A DNA stretch of 64,000 nt from Boswellia sacra. Lineage: Eukaryota > Streptophyta > Magnoliopsida > Sapindales > Burseraceae. This document shows positions 22,728 to 33,582 of this stretch, piece by piece. The stretch covers positions 744,001 through 808,000 of the forward strand of contig SNVD02013667.1 in assembly GCA_013180625.2 (NCBI GenBank), in the 5' to 3' direction. The translations under genes were made by a program, and so were the position numbers. The notes under the pieces were generated by a model, which saw only the letters and a list, made by a program, of their open reading frames with translations, searched no databases and was not told where the DNA came from. The number at the start of each line of letters is the position of its first letter. Within the stretch, counting starts at the first letter, position 1.

Positions 22728-23770
22728 CCATAACAAAAAGAAAAATAAAATATGTGGTACAATATCTTAGTTTATGTTTGATATCATTGTCAATAAATAT
22801 TTTATAGAAATACATCTTTACCGATAAATTATAAATCATCAACTACATATCAATTTTAAAATAAAAATAAAATGAAATCAGCCACACATTCTTACTTAAT
22901 TTTAAGACCAAAATAAAAAATAAACACACCTGTATTAGTTATGTAACTAAGCAGCAAGATTAGATCAAGTAGAAAGTATATTGGAGGTTTATGCAGAGAG
23001 AGACAGTAGGAAAACAATTTAAAATAGACAGAGAGAGAAATAGGGTATAAAAGTGTACGAAAAGAACTGGAGAATATAAGCACAATGACATTTATACCGT
23101 ATATAAACAAGTTATTGTATTCTGATGAACTTTCAATCAAAGAAAAATAACACTGCATGGACAGAGTACATTGGGCAGGTAGAAGCGCAATATGCAGCTA
23201 AAACGAAAATAAATAACTAATTAAATAAATATAAGGCCAGTCTTGGCATTTAGCGGGGTGTTAATTAATCAGATATATATTAATTAAATTAACTAATCAC
23301 AATACATCTCTGGTTCGACTTATTGCAAACAATAAAACAACTTGATCTAATATGCAAAACCTATCTTTTAAGTTAAAAATTGTAACTAAATATGATACCA
23401 AATGGATTGCATTTTAAATATTTTTAATGAATTTTAAATAAATTAGGCTTTATCAGGCCACGAATTTTTTAAAAGAAAATTATAAATAAATTATAAATAT
23501 GTATAATATAAAAATAGCAATATATTATGTGTGGTAACATACAATTATTGGAATCAATTCAGATTAGAGGATTAAAAGGACAACTAATTATCAAACTACT
23601 TGTAAGTAATTTAGATATGGAAACTAATTAGTAAAAGTGTCTTTAGAAATATTTTCTATGCAACTAAGATGAGATAAGATTACATGAAATATGATTTGGA
23701 TACATTTTCTAACTCTTGAAGATAAATGAAAGTTTCCTTTACTTAATGCGCAAGACTCATTTCACTTACT
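22728..23770. other. Spacer upstream of kinase 2
   Basis: Continues the unit A homology from about 6035 to 7110, including the MITE-like piece at 22771-22932. No gene is seen. Confidence 0.65.
22771..22932. repeat. MITE-like element, unit B copy
   Basis: Counterpart of 6074-6253, with diverged TGTTTG and AAAATAAACACAC ends. Confidence 0.35.
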
Positions 23771-23772
23771 CA

Positions 23773-23780
23773 TATAAATA
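23773..23780 (+). promoter_or_regulatory. Likely TATA box of kinase 2
   Basis: TATAAATA lies 86 bases upstream of the ATG. The stretch around it is nearly identical to the kinase 1 promoter. Confidence 0.6.
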
Positions 23781-23858
23781 AGCGTATGGATTAAGTCCAT
23801 TAATTCCCCACCTAAACATATTTTGAGTACTTAAAATAATCTCTCACTATCAAATTTC

Positions 23859-24965
23859 ATGGCGTGTGTAAACGGTGGCTTTCCTTTTCATCATCCATGC
23901 ATGGAGTCGGCTCATATGCACAGCTATCGTCCTCACCAAGATCAACCATTGATGGAGATGGGGTGGATCAAGGAAAGAGTTCTCGGTAGAGGCTCATACG
24001 GTACTGTCTATCTCGCCATTCCTGTCAACCCTAACCTTCCATACTTAGCGGTGAAGTCGGCAAGATTACAAGACTCCTCTTCGCTACAGAAAGAGAGCAG
24101 AATTCTTCAGATGCTTTCGGGTTCATCAGAGATTGTGAGTTGTTTCGGGATAGAGGTAAGTTCAGAGAATGCCCTTGGTTTAGTCTGCAATCTTCTTCTC
24201 GAATATGCTCCAGGAGGAACGCTCGTGGATTTGATGAAAAGTCGCGGAGGCAGTTTGACAGAAGCCGAGATTAAGCGCCACACTCGCACTCTACTAAAAG
24301 GTCTTTGTAGCATCCATGCAAAAGGGTACGTGCACTGTGATTTGAAGCCTGCCAATATCCTCGTTTTTCAATCACAAGAGGGAATAAATCACGTTAAAAT
24401 CGCAGATTTTGGGTTAACGAAAGAACCTGCAGAGCAGTTGTTGTGTGGAAATAGCTATAAGTTTAGGTTTCGAGGAACGCCTGTTTACATGTCTCCTGAG
24501 TCAGTGGCCGAGGGTGAAATTCAGGCGCCTTTGGATATTTGGTCTCTGGGCTGCATTGTCATAGAGATGTTTACTGGGAAGCATGCTATGCGATGGGTTA
24601 ATGCGAAGACTTTGATGTATGAACTTGCCGTCTTGAAAATGACGCCGACAATACCTGATGCTATGTCCGCGGAGGGAAGAGATTTCCTGACGAAATGCTT
24701 TGCAACAAATCCCAGGGAACGGTGGACTGCTAGGATGCTGCTCAACCATCCTTACATTCTTGATGAAGTAACCACAAAAAGGCCACCGCTGATCACAGCA
24801 ATTCTACCACAGACTGCAACAGTACTGCCACTACCAACTCAGCGCAGGGTGGAAAAGGCCCAAGAAAGTCCTCTGGACTCCCTACCTCCACCGGGGTGGT
24901 GTGATTTTTCCTCTTTGGATCTGCCATCCATTTGTTATCCTGACTTGCTTAGCGTCTCCAACTAG
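23859..24965 (+). CDS. MAPKKK-type serine/threonine kinase, copy 2
   Basis: Intronless, 368 residues, same start and length as copy 1. All catalytic motifs are intact: GRGSYGTV, Lys66, Glu79, HCD loop Asp161, DFG Asp183, GTPVYMSPES. Differences I can count from copy 1 are about ten: residues 81 (K/R), 124 (E/D), 191 (S/A), 196 (Y/C), 233 (T/I), 257 (T/A), 264 (R/T), 305 (A/T) and two in the tail. Two (191, 196) lie between DFG and the activation loop. The promoter-proximal region is conserved too, so both copies may be expressed alike. Family and likely function are as for copy 1: an intronless MEKK-like MAPKKK. The high coding similarity against a diverged spacer suggests selection or gene conversion. 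Confidence 0.92.
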   Translation: MACVNGGFPFHHPCMESAHMHSYRPHQDQPLMEMGWIKERVLGRGSYGTVYLAIPVNPNLPYLAVKSARLQDSSSLQKESRILQMLSGSSEIVSCFGIEVSSENALGLVCNLLLEYAPGGTLVDLMKSRGGSLTEAEIKRHTRTLLKGLCSIHAKGYVHCDLKPANILVFQSQEGINHVKIADFGLTKEPAEQLLCGNSYKFRFRGTPVYMSPESVAEGEIQAPLDIWSLGCIVIEMFTGKHAMRWVNAKTLMYELAVLKMTPTIPDAMSAEGRDFLTKCFATNPRERWTARMLLNHPYILDEVTTKRPPLITAILPQTATVLPLPTQRRVEKAQESPLDSLPPPGWCDFSSLDLPSICYPDLLSVSN

Positions 24966-26150
24966 ATGGTCAACAGCTGGAATGGAAATTGTAGTTCTTA
25001 ATTTAGAATTACATATATAAGCTATATATGGCTAGGTTTCATGCAGTCTTGTATTATCACTCATTGATAACTGTTATAATTGTCAAACATTTTGAGTTAA
25101 AATTTTGGAGCTCTAACTTTTTATACCTTGTAATTAAGAGATTTTGTCTAAGTAGAAATATAAACTTAATGACAATATTTATTTCTCATGCTTGATACTT
25201 TATTGTGATATCAGTGTTATTCTTAATTGTTTCTGATGCTTATGCTTTATACTTCTTTTTTTTTTCTAATATTGGTTTTGAAAATTTCTTGCATGATTAT
25301 GTGACATCTTCCACTAGGAGGATATAATATTGCAAAAATAGCCAACACAGAGCTTAGTAGATTAAAGGTCTTAATAGCCTACCAACGATGATTATGATTA
25401 TTCATTTACTTTATTATTATATTGACGTTTGGGATCTTTCTGTTCTTACACATTTCTAAAAATCATTTGTTATAGAATTTTACATCTATAGAAACCATTT
25501 GTCATAAGGGGACCAATTTTAAATTATAATAAGAAACTACGTGAGCTAGTAATTTATAAGGATGAAATAGTTCTTTAATTTATCATAAAATCAAAACAAA
25601 GGATTACAAAGTTCAGTAGTTTAATTGGTTTTATGATACCGATCACAAATCTAGTCGGAATACAAAATCACAAACTACATGATTATGATTTCATTTACTC
25701 ATTGTAGTAAAGTTTCACTCGCTTGACATTGTTGCCAAGAGTGGTTAGAGAGATAGAAAAACCATTTGAGTTGTAAACCCGTCAAGGTTCTAGTTTCATC
25801 ATTCACATATATGTATATACAAGGATCAAATAGAGCTTTCATTTCATAGATGAACACAACAGCAAAATTAAACGAGAGTGAACTGTCCATTTACTTACAA
25901 ATTTCTCACATTAGTATTTGATCAGTTACACCAAACTGAAAACGAGTCCTACATGGAAATTTCTTAAAATAAACCTTCAAATCCATGTAGGAGGCATCAA
26001 AGGTGTCTCCTATAATCTTTTATGGAATTATGGTTAAAGAGGAAAAAACAAAAAAATTGATCGAGCGACTTAGGCTAAAAAGCATACCTCCATCGCCTCA
26101 TCTACATAAGTTAAAAAGAAAAAATAAAACATTAAACAGTTACAGGAAAC
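24966..26150. other. Spacer between kinase 2 and the NYN gene
   Basis: Bases 24966-25110 and 25430-25690 match the kinase 1 downstream region. Bases 25110-25430 have no counterpart there. Homology to unit A fades at about 25995. No gene is seen. Confidence 0.55.
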
Positions 26151-26168
26151 AGCACCTGCCACATTCCT

Positions 26169-27728
26169 TTAGCCACCTACTGCAGCCAGGAACTTCCTCT
26201 TGCTCACTGGTTCTTCATGCAAGACAACCACATCTCTCACCTTGTCAAACAGATCCTCTAGTTGATCAACACCAAGACTCTGATAGTCCAGAGGTCTCTT
26301 GTACCGTTGCTCGTATATTGCCTCAAAACATCCTAAGAAAATCTTACAAGAATAGCTCACTAGAATCTCTTCCAGCTCATGCTTGAAATGCTGGAGATTT
26401 TGGTCATCAAGATCTGGTCGACCCTGGTTCTTACCCTCATCATGCTCTTCAACAACCACTCTTTCACCGTCTGAGAACTCATCTGATGAACCACCACCTG
26501 CAGTAACATTCATATTCTCTTCCTGACTACCCTTAGCTTTCTTATCCTTCCTCGCCAAAATTGCACTTGGACATGCTTTCCAGTTCCGAAGGTAGACAAA
26601 TTTCCTTTGGCCTTTACCTTCTATTGCCATTGTATCATCCAACTTCTTGAAAAGATTAACTAATTTGTATACCCCATACTCAGACACATACAGAGGCCTT
26701 CCAAATAATTTATGATACTCAGCAGGAACACGGGTAAGAGGAAGACATCCTCCAAAAAGTTCAAGCAACTTCACCAGCTGCACCTTCAGACCATTAATAT
26801 CTCCAGGCTGAACCCACATGCCTTTATCATTTTGATCAGCTGAAGAAACAGGACCTGCTGAAACTTCATTCAAACCACATGGCAAACTTTGTGTCCTCAA
26901 GTTAGTAGGAAAACAAGGCATGTTCATCGAAGTACTGGTGTATTCAGACAAAGATTGCGACATTATTGAGAAGTCCCTAGATTTGTAGTAACTTTGCGAG
27001 ATTCCCCTATAAACAATTGCTTCTTCTTCATTTGAAGCATCTATGTTGTCATTAATATGACAACCCATTAAGTACGCAGCAAAATCAGATCCACCACGAG
27101 GAGGCATCAAGAACTTTGTAGGAGGCACAAAGCCTTCGCCACGAGCCACACTAGGCCAATCCCAGACAAACTTACCAGCATTGCAGAGAGCAGATGAAAC
27201 ACCCACTCCGGAAGGGATCACAAGAATTACTGTATACCCACGTTGACCAAGTATGTGGAGTGCTGGGGCAAAATCAACATCCCCTGAGATCAGCATGATC
27301 GAAGAAGGTGGACGGTTGTCAAGGGCAAACAGAAACATGTCAACCAAGATAGCCTTGTCAGCTGCATCCTTCCTTCCATTCGGAACATCAATGAGTTTGA
27401 CACCAGTTCTCTGGCATCCCTCTCTGAGTCGTCTGGGGAAAGCATTAAAATCCCCATAGGCAGAGAACATCATGACAGCTCCTTTGATCACAGGGTGGAC
27501 CCTCAAAGCCATTCTTATATTTCCAGCTACATCCTCAGGGCGGACATCACTTGGAACAGGGCAGTTCTCAATGTCCCAGAGGATGGCTACAGGACCATCT
27601 GAGGAGGATGTGTTTTGCTGATTCATTGGAGCCTGAGGCATATCCATGTTTGAATCCACCGTATGAGCTCCCCCCTGTTCTAAGGAATCTAAAGCAACTA
27701 CTGATGTTGATGTATTTATAGTTGCCAT
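26169..27728 (-). CDS. NYN domain protein with two LOTUS/OST-HTH-like domains
   Basis: The coding region is a single exon of 519 residues; the start is ATG at 27728 (the codon before it is GTG). The NYN domain spans about 46-195 (PIN-like RNase fold) and shows WDIENCPVP with Asp52 and a SGDVDF motif with Asp150 and Asp152. Acidic residues of this kind bind metal in NYN nucleases. A first LOTUS/OST-HTH-like winged helix lies at about 311-383 and a second, weaker one at 443-512, joined by an acidic, low-complexity linker (400-440). The architecture matches MARF1/limkain b1-like plant proteins annotated as putative endonucleases acting on RNA. The substrate is unknown. Two introns are inferred in the 5' UTR. 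The next gene upstream is a thioredoxin m3-like gene, and I recall the same pairing in Arabidopsis (At2g15560/At2g15570), which should be checked. Confidence 0.9.
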   Translation of the reverse strand: MATINTSTSVVALDSLEQGGAHTVDSNMDMPQAPMNQQNTSSSDGPVAILWDIENCPVPSDVRPEDVAGNIRMALRVHPVIKGAVMMFSAYGDFNAFPRRLREGCQRTGVKLIDVPNGRKDAADKAILVDMFLFALDNRPPSSIMLISGDVDFAPALHILGQRGYTVILVIPSGVGVSSALCNAGKFVWDWPSVARGEGFVPPTKFLMPPRGGSDFAAYLMGCHINDNIDASNEEEAIVYRGISQSYYKSRDFSIMSQSLSEYTSTSMNMPCFPTNLRTQSLPCGLNEVSAGPVSSADQNDKGMWVQPGDINGLKVQLVKLLELFGGCLPLTRVPAEYHKLFGRPLYVSEYGVYKLVNLFKKLDDTMAIEGKGQRKFVYLRNWKACPSAILARKDKKAKGSQEENMNVTAGGGSSDEFSDGERVVVEEHDEGKNQGRPDLDDQNLQHFKHELEEILVSYSCKIFLGCFEAIYEQRYKRPLDYQSLGVDQLEDLFDKVRDVVVLHEEPVSKRKFLAAVGG

Positions 27729-29270
27729 CACTGTTTCATTAAAAAGATCAAAGGTTCCTACAGATAGCCAGAGAAGAAATATAAGTAAACAACAGAAGGA
27801 TGCTCCTCGACACCACTCTAATTAACGCAAGGAAGCAACAATTACATATATGTCACAGGAAAGAAGATACTGGCTATTTCAATTTCTTAAGAGAGACAAT
27901 AGAAAATCTATTCACTTGATGGGGTCCATATTCTAGCAATACCAAAACCAACCTAACCGAAATCCTACATCCATATTCCACATGAAACCTACAACAGAAA
28001 CTGCAGCAAAGTCCAATGTATTGGTTAGTTCTCAATACAGCAATGTCAAATATAAGAAGGAAAAGGAGATTTTAATCTCTTTCTTTCTTCTTTTTCTTTT
28101 TTTGGATTATGCCATAGAGATCTTAGAGTTTACAACATCTTTCATTGCCTACAAAAACCAAAATAGATGATCTTGCCTAGTATAAAATCTTCATGAAAGA
28201 GATTAAGCTGAGATTAAATTATAAGCAGAACCTATACAGACTCACTCCATCAACGGCCAGGATTCATCTTAGACCACTAAATGCTCAAATCAATTATAAC
28301 TATGCGACCCACACTAATAAAAGTGCATCTTATGGAGAACACTACGGATGTGATCATTGGTAAACAAGCAGACATAGTGTTACAGGCACCTGGCAGAAAA
28401 CATAGTATTACACGAGATTGATCAACACAGTACATTACAAAGATTCAAATAAATAGATATAAACAAATTGTTTGCCTATATCAAATTTCATTGAACACAT
28501 ACACAGAACAATATCAAGGAAAACACCTCATCATTACCAGACAGCAAACATACACTACTATATGCAGTGAAATACTCGACTCTCCTCCTCAACTGAAAAG
28601 AAGAAGTTAGCCTGAAGAGAAGACATTGATTACTTAACAATTGTACTTGGACAAAAATTTTGGAAAATTTTAAGTTCTATATGTCATTAAAGACGCCAAC
28701 CATTGATGAAGGGTCTCGGAAATTTATCAATCTTCATCAAATACTTTACAACAACGATATAACGATATCATTATTTTCCAAATTAAACAGCCCTGAACTT
28801 TATGCTCTACTTTCTTTGATATGCTAAACAGACCCAGAAATCCGAAGCCAATTTCTTCACAATTTTTGCGTTTTATCAGTTATAAAAGATAACCAAACAA
28901 GATGAAAGTCAAAGAGAAATAATCATAATCCAAATACAATTCCAACCAAAGAAACATGAAAATAGAAATTATTACCTCATATTGAAACCACTACTTCTCT
29001 TTAGACTAACTTCCTCTCACCAAAAAAACCAACACCCAGATCCTGAAAAACAACAAAAAGGTCAAAAGATCTAATCTTTATGAATGAAAGATCCAAACTT
29101 GAAACACAGAAAGCAAGAAAGGAATGGTTTTGCTAGTTATAAAAGAGGAAGAGGGACAAAACCTGGGGATGAAGGAAGCCCAAATTATTGTCGATGGTGG
29201 TTGTTGGGTGAAGGGATTTTGATGTTATTCTGACAAAAGCTGAGTTTTAAGCCAACTGAAAAGATTTTTA
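27729..29270 (-). other. 5' UTR exons and leader introns of the NYN gene (inferred)
   Basis: On the minus strand a GTAAT donor after position 28976 and a ctgtag acceptor before 27757 define a leader intron of 1218 bases (27758-28975). A second intron, 29043-29162, has donor CAG|GTTTT and acceptor tttttcag. The first exon would lie at about 29163-29270. Splice sites were picked by eye; no transcript supports them. Nothing else is seen here. Confidence 0.5.
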
Positions 29271-30380
29271 CACTTCTGCCTTGTTCAGTAACATTCCATA
29301 GTTGGAGTTGTCTAGATTTGGGCTTGGCGTACTTTAGGATTAGACATAATTGGAGCCCAAAAACGACTTCAAAGTGGCGTGCAGCATGTGTTGTTTTTCA
29401 AGCAACCTTAACCGACACAGACGGAATATCATGTGTGTGTCTAGAAGTCCAGTTTGCAGACTGTGGGCACCAGCTTGATGGACGGTGGGATTTCAGCTTT
29501 GTTGTGTGGTGAAGGAAGGAAAAAAGAAGTTTACATGCAGCATTTATTGTTAAACTATCACCGCCCCTGTTACAAGAGCCTTGTAAATTTTTTTTTTCCT
29601 TCTGCTTTTTGTGTTTCTAATTTTGGGAAGAGTCTTTTGGGTTGTCCTATCTGGACCCAGTATTGTCTCTGGACAACCCATTTTATTGTTTTTTTTATAA
29701 TGATTGAGTTGGCTTTAGCCGTTGCTTTTAGCTAGTCCATATCCAAGCCTCAATTTGGCACACACGAGAAAAGCATAGTGGTTGATTGATCTCTTGTCCA
29801 ATTAGAGGAAAATAAGAGTTAAAGAAACACTATAATTTGATCAGCCATATTAAACATTCTGCAAATGAAACTAGTAAAACTTCCAGTTGACAAAATTAAA
29901 TTGCACCCAAATGGAGAAGGTACAATACAGAGGGACATATAGAGAGTTTAAGGGCCTCAAATTATAGCTAAAACTCAATTCGTAAATGGCATAATAAAAT
30001 TAGAATTCACATCCATTTCTGAAGTTTATCTAGGAAAGAGTTTCACCAACCAACAGGATAATAAATTCCACCTCAAGGTGGAGGAACCTGAACCATTGCT
30101 TTAACTGAAAACATTTTTGCATTGGCATAGAATGCTTTGGAATTCACATGGTACGGCTTGAAAAATGAGGACCCATTTACAGAAACATTTCATAACGTAT
30201 GGAAGACACAGGTAAAAATATTAAATTACTGATAATCCAGCACCTGTGGTATAAAGCAGCAATCAAGTAACATCTAAAGGATGTACAATTCATGTACTGA
30301 GAGACCAACGAATACTTGAAGCAATACATACCATTTGACAATCTATTAAAGGAAAAAATACATCAACTTATACTGGATTT
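29271..30380. other. Intergenic DNA between the NYN and thioredoxin genes
   Basis: Open frames at 29318-29735 show no recognisable domain. The part near 30000-30400 is probably thioredoxin 3' UTR. Confidence 0.5.
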
Positions 30381-30403
30381 TCTAGTCAAGCATCTAATCA
30401 TAT

Positions 30404-33074
30404 TCATGATTGCAGAACCCTCTCAATGGCAGAAATATAGAAATCCTTTGGCATGGTTCCAACCACAGACTCACGTTTCTCTCCATTCTTAAACAGCAAA
30501 ACAACAGGTACAGCCTTAATTTCATAGTCCTCAGCAATTGTCAAGTCAGCATCTGTGTTGAGTATATAGCATTTGAGTCTCCCAGCATATTCTACCGCAA
30601 TCTCATCAATCACCCGATGGACCATCCTGCAGGGTCCACACCAACTTGCATAAAATTCAACTAGAACGGGTGTATCACTGTTCAGAATTGACTTCTCCCA
30701 TGAGTCCTTAGTAACCGCTGAAGCTGCACAGCCACATATTATAATAAGATGGCAGCCAATATCAAACTCCTCATACCTTAATTATACAAAGGCATAAAAA
30801 CTCAAATAAAGTCAAGGCTGATAAGCAAATTATTTGTTCTTACTATAATAGCCCCATTAGGTAGTAAAAATTAAAAAATAAATAAATAAAATGCCATGAT
30901 ACTATATAGACTAACTCTTGTACCAACAAATAAATTTACCTGTACATTATTAGAATATGTTGACCATTGATCAATACTCGAGGGTTTCAAGTTATCAAGG
31001 AAACACATGAATTATATACTTCCTTCAATGCTTGCAGAATTTACTAACACGATTTTTTTTTTCATTATATAGTATTGTCTATCACTTGAGAAAAACAGTA
31101 CGACAGAAAGTGCAGGATAATTGCAAGTTCAGCAAATAAAAAGAAATGTTGAAAATGAAGACAGAAAAAAATCACAATAATATCAACTACATTCAACAAT
31201 CAAGAATCAATATGTCAAAACAAGGACAGTACGATCTTCAATTTGACATGCATTATTTGCATTACATGATCTCTCCATATAAACACTAGTTGTATATACA
31301 GATAAAACAGCATCCTTTTCATCAGAGTTAAGGAGCCATCAAAAGCAAGTAGGACAACTGAACAAGAAACATTTTCAAAAATAAAATATCCAAGAAAATA
31401 GTGAAACATATCATAACAAGACCTGTCTGTAGCTACACAGATGATCTTCCAGATAAATATTGTATACTAAAGATTTACTGCCAAGAAAACAACCATCACA
31501 TGAGGCAAAGTTCCCCAAAAAGTTCAGTTGTAAACATGTATGCTAAATTTTATCTTTAAAATTTGAAGTGAAGATAAGTGCATAACAAGAGCAATCCCCA
31601 TGATAATTCCACGGTTATATAGCATTTTTACATCATACTCTAACAAAGTTATGAAGATGAAGGTATAAAACTAAGAAACAATGTCAAGCATCCGAAAAAA
31701 TTTCCAACTTTCTGCGTATCTAACAATCTTAAGCTACTTATGACTCCTATGAACAAAGTATAAGAGGTGAATAAATAGGGAGTAAACAATGGAAAAGAAT
31801 ACATGCTAACTTGAGCAACAACAGGATGGAAGAGATATTGAAAGGCAATAATTGAAATTCTAAGTAAGAGAATATTTCTTAAATAAAGACAACTTTTAAA
31901 ATGCAAACTGCAGTTTACAATAAAAAACAAGAATTGTAAAGAGACTTGCTTAAGATTTAACTTGTAAGCAGATGGAAACTGCCACATCATTCCAGACTTG
32001 AGGTAGGCTGAGAACGCTCGATCACCCTCAGACATTAAACCTCCAACAGCATCATCCTTTTGCAAACTTCTCAATATTTCATAGTCAATTGAAATCAATA
32101 ATCAACATTTCATAATTTAATCTCATCTCTGAGCAAAAGAATAAAATGAAAAACAAGTTTTTGAATTGTATCACCTAATCATGCCAGCATTTCCATACCT
32201 CTTTTTCAAATTAAAGGATCCTAGTATGCATGCCCACGCGACAGCTCAATTCTACTCTTTTCACACACCATTCTATGTAATTTCAGATAAATTTCAATTA
32301 TATTCGAATCCTTAACATCCTAAAACCTTCCTATCACTACACCAAATTGCTATAGGAACTAAACTAAAAAACTAAAACCCAGATTAACATTTTGTCCCAA
32401 AACCTAAAACAAACTCTTCTAAGGTTATCTAGCTTAAAAGCTTTGATTTTTCATACTCTAAAGACAAAAGCAACAGAAAATATTAAATGGGTCATGTTGT
32501 CCCGCCATTATCTAGGTACACCATACAGCAAAAAATTTCAAAAACTTATATTTTTATGTAAAAAACTATGTTCCTCGGTTGGCCCGTAACATTACGGATT
32601 GAGCTACAATTTGTGACTAATTACAACAACGTTATGAGCAATTCATATTTCATTAATACCATCACCTTTACTAATATGTGGGTACCGTTAACTCCGGTAA
32701 CAAAACCGTAGCATTTCCCCTTTTTTGCCTGAGTTATATCGTCAATCAAACAGAAGTTTGATGAATCGTTATACGAAAGCCCAGAACAGTAAGGCATTAA
32801 AGCAATCGAAATCAAACACCAGAACCGTTACAATGATCAAGATCAATCCGAGAGAGAAATGGGTACCTATAGATTCACGCGTGCAGAGGATCTTGAGCGG
32901 TAGAGGAGGGTTTCGAGTCTTGAGGATTGGCGTTTTGGCGAGTAAATGCGAGGGAAATGAGAGGGCGTTAGAGTGGGGGTTGAGATCACGGGAATTGAAG
33001 GAAGAGACACGTGGCGTGGCCAAATGGGTTGAAGAGAAGCAAGAGGAAGAAGAAGCACCAGTAGCAGTAGCCAT
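30404..33074 (-). CDS. Chloroplast thioredoxin m3-like protein
   Basis: Two exons: 33074-32867 (208 nt) and 30723-30404 (320 nt). They join in frame (Ile69, then Ala70 split across the intron) to give 175 residues. The donor is CTATAG|GTACCC and the acceptor gtgcag|CTTCAG. Residues 1-65 are rich in Ser, Thr and Arg and poor in acids, as in a chloroplast transit peptide. The thioredoxin fold follows, with the redox site WCGPC (Cys98, Cys101) and the cis-Pro segment [26 protein letters not shown] and [16 protein letters not shown] resemble Arabidopsis TRX-M3, linked to plasmodesmatal redox control and meristem growth. It should reduce disulfides of plastid proteins using ferredoxin- or NADPH-derived electrons. 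The 2.1 kb intron contains a coding-like stretch (31930-32095) that this splice model does not use. Confidence 0.9.
30724..32866 (-). other. Intron of the thioredoxin m3-like gene
   Basis: GT-AG intron of 2143 bases, mostly AT-rich. A minus-strand stretch at about 31930-32095 reads like protein ([17 protein letters not shown]), see findings. Nothing else is recognised. Confidence 0.6.
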
Positions 33075-33509
33075 TACTGAAGAAGCGAGTCAGTCGATCG
33101 GACAATTTGAGATTTTGATTTTGATTTTGTTTTTTTTTTTTTTCTTTTTTGTTGGTTCTATTTAATAGTGCTGAGTTTGGGAGGTGGTTTAATTGACAGA
33201 ATGGCTGATGAGAATTGAGAGGAGTCTGTTGGGTCTGGTTAGTTATATCAGCAAGTCCGCAACAAACAAAAGTTCGACAACAAAAACAAGATGGAAGTTG
33301 AAGTAAACAGAAGCAGCACGTTTTCGTATTTGTTGCAGATAGTTGTTATTATCTTTTTCTATCTCATCACTTCAGATATGAACGCTGCGTATCGGTGATG
33401 GGTGGGGGTGTGGGCGTGGGCTTGATGAAGCGTGTAAATGAATAATTGGACCTACTGGAAATTTTGCTAAAAGTTGAAATTTGTGATGAAATGGAAAATA
33501 TTAATGAAG
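33075..33509. other. Thioredoxin promoter region
   Basis: Contains a T-rich stretch just upstream of the thioredoxin ATG (33129-33146) and G/T-rich sequence near 33390. No gene is seen. Confidence 0.4.
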
Positions 33510-33582
33510 CACGCCCGGTGGGACTCGAACCCACAATCGCCTGATTAGAAGTCAGACGCCTTATCCGTTAGGCCACGGGCGC
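33510..33582 (-). tRNA. tRNA-Arg (anticodon UCU)
   Basis: 73 nt on the minus strand, no intron. Acceptor stem GCGCCCG pairs with CGGGCGT (first pair G-U). The anticodon loop is CTTCTAA, with TCT at positions 34-36. The anticodon stem is TCTGA/TCAGG, the T loop GGTTCGAGTCC. A T-rich run follows downstream, as for polymerase III termination. It decodes AGA arginine codons. A second copy lies at 36283. Confidence 0.95.

Larger units (their letters stand above)
8690..25995. repeat. Tandem duplication unit B (kinase 2), expanded by transposons
   Basis: Direct repeat of unit A. It starts with subtilase 3' UTR-like sequence without a subtilase and ends past kinase 2. It is enlarged by an insertion at about 9366-10040, by the nested retrotransposon block 10094-22727, and by smaller differences after kinase 2. 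Confidence 0.75.

Noticed and set aside
7205..24965. Kinase pair as an assembly duplication artefact
   Set aside because: The copies differ at about ten residues, their spacers are clearly diverged, and each has its own insertions.
27729..27731. Upstream start codon for the NYN gene
   Set aside because: The codon is GTG. The next codon is the ATG used here.
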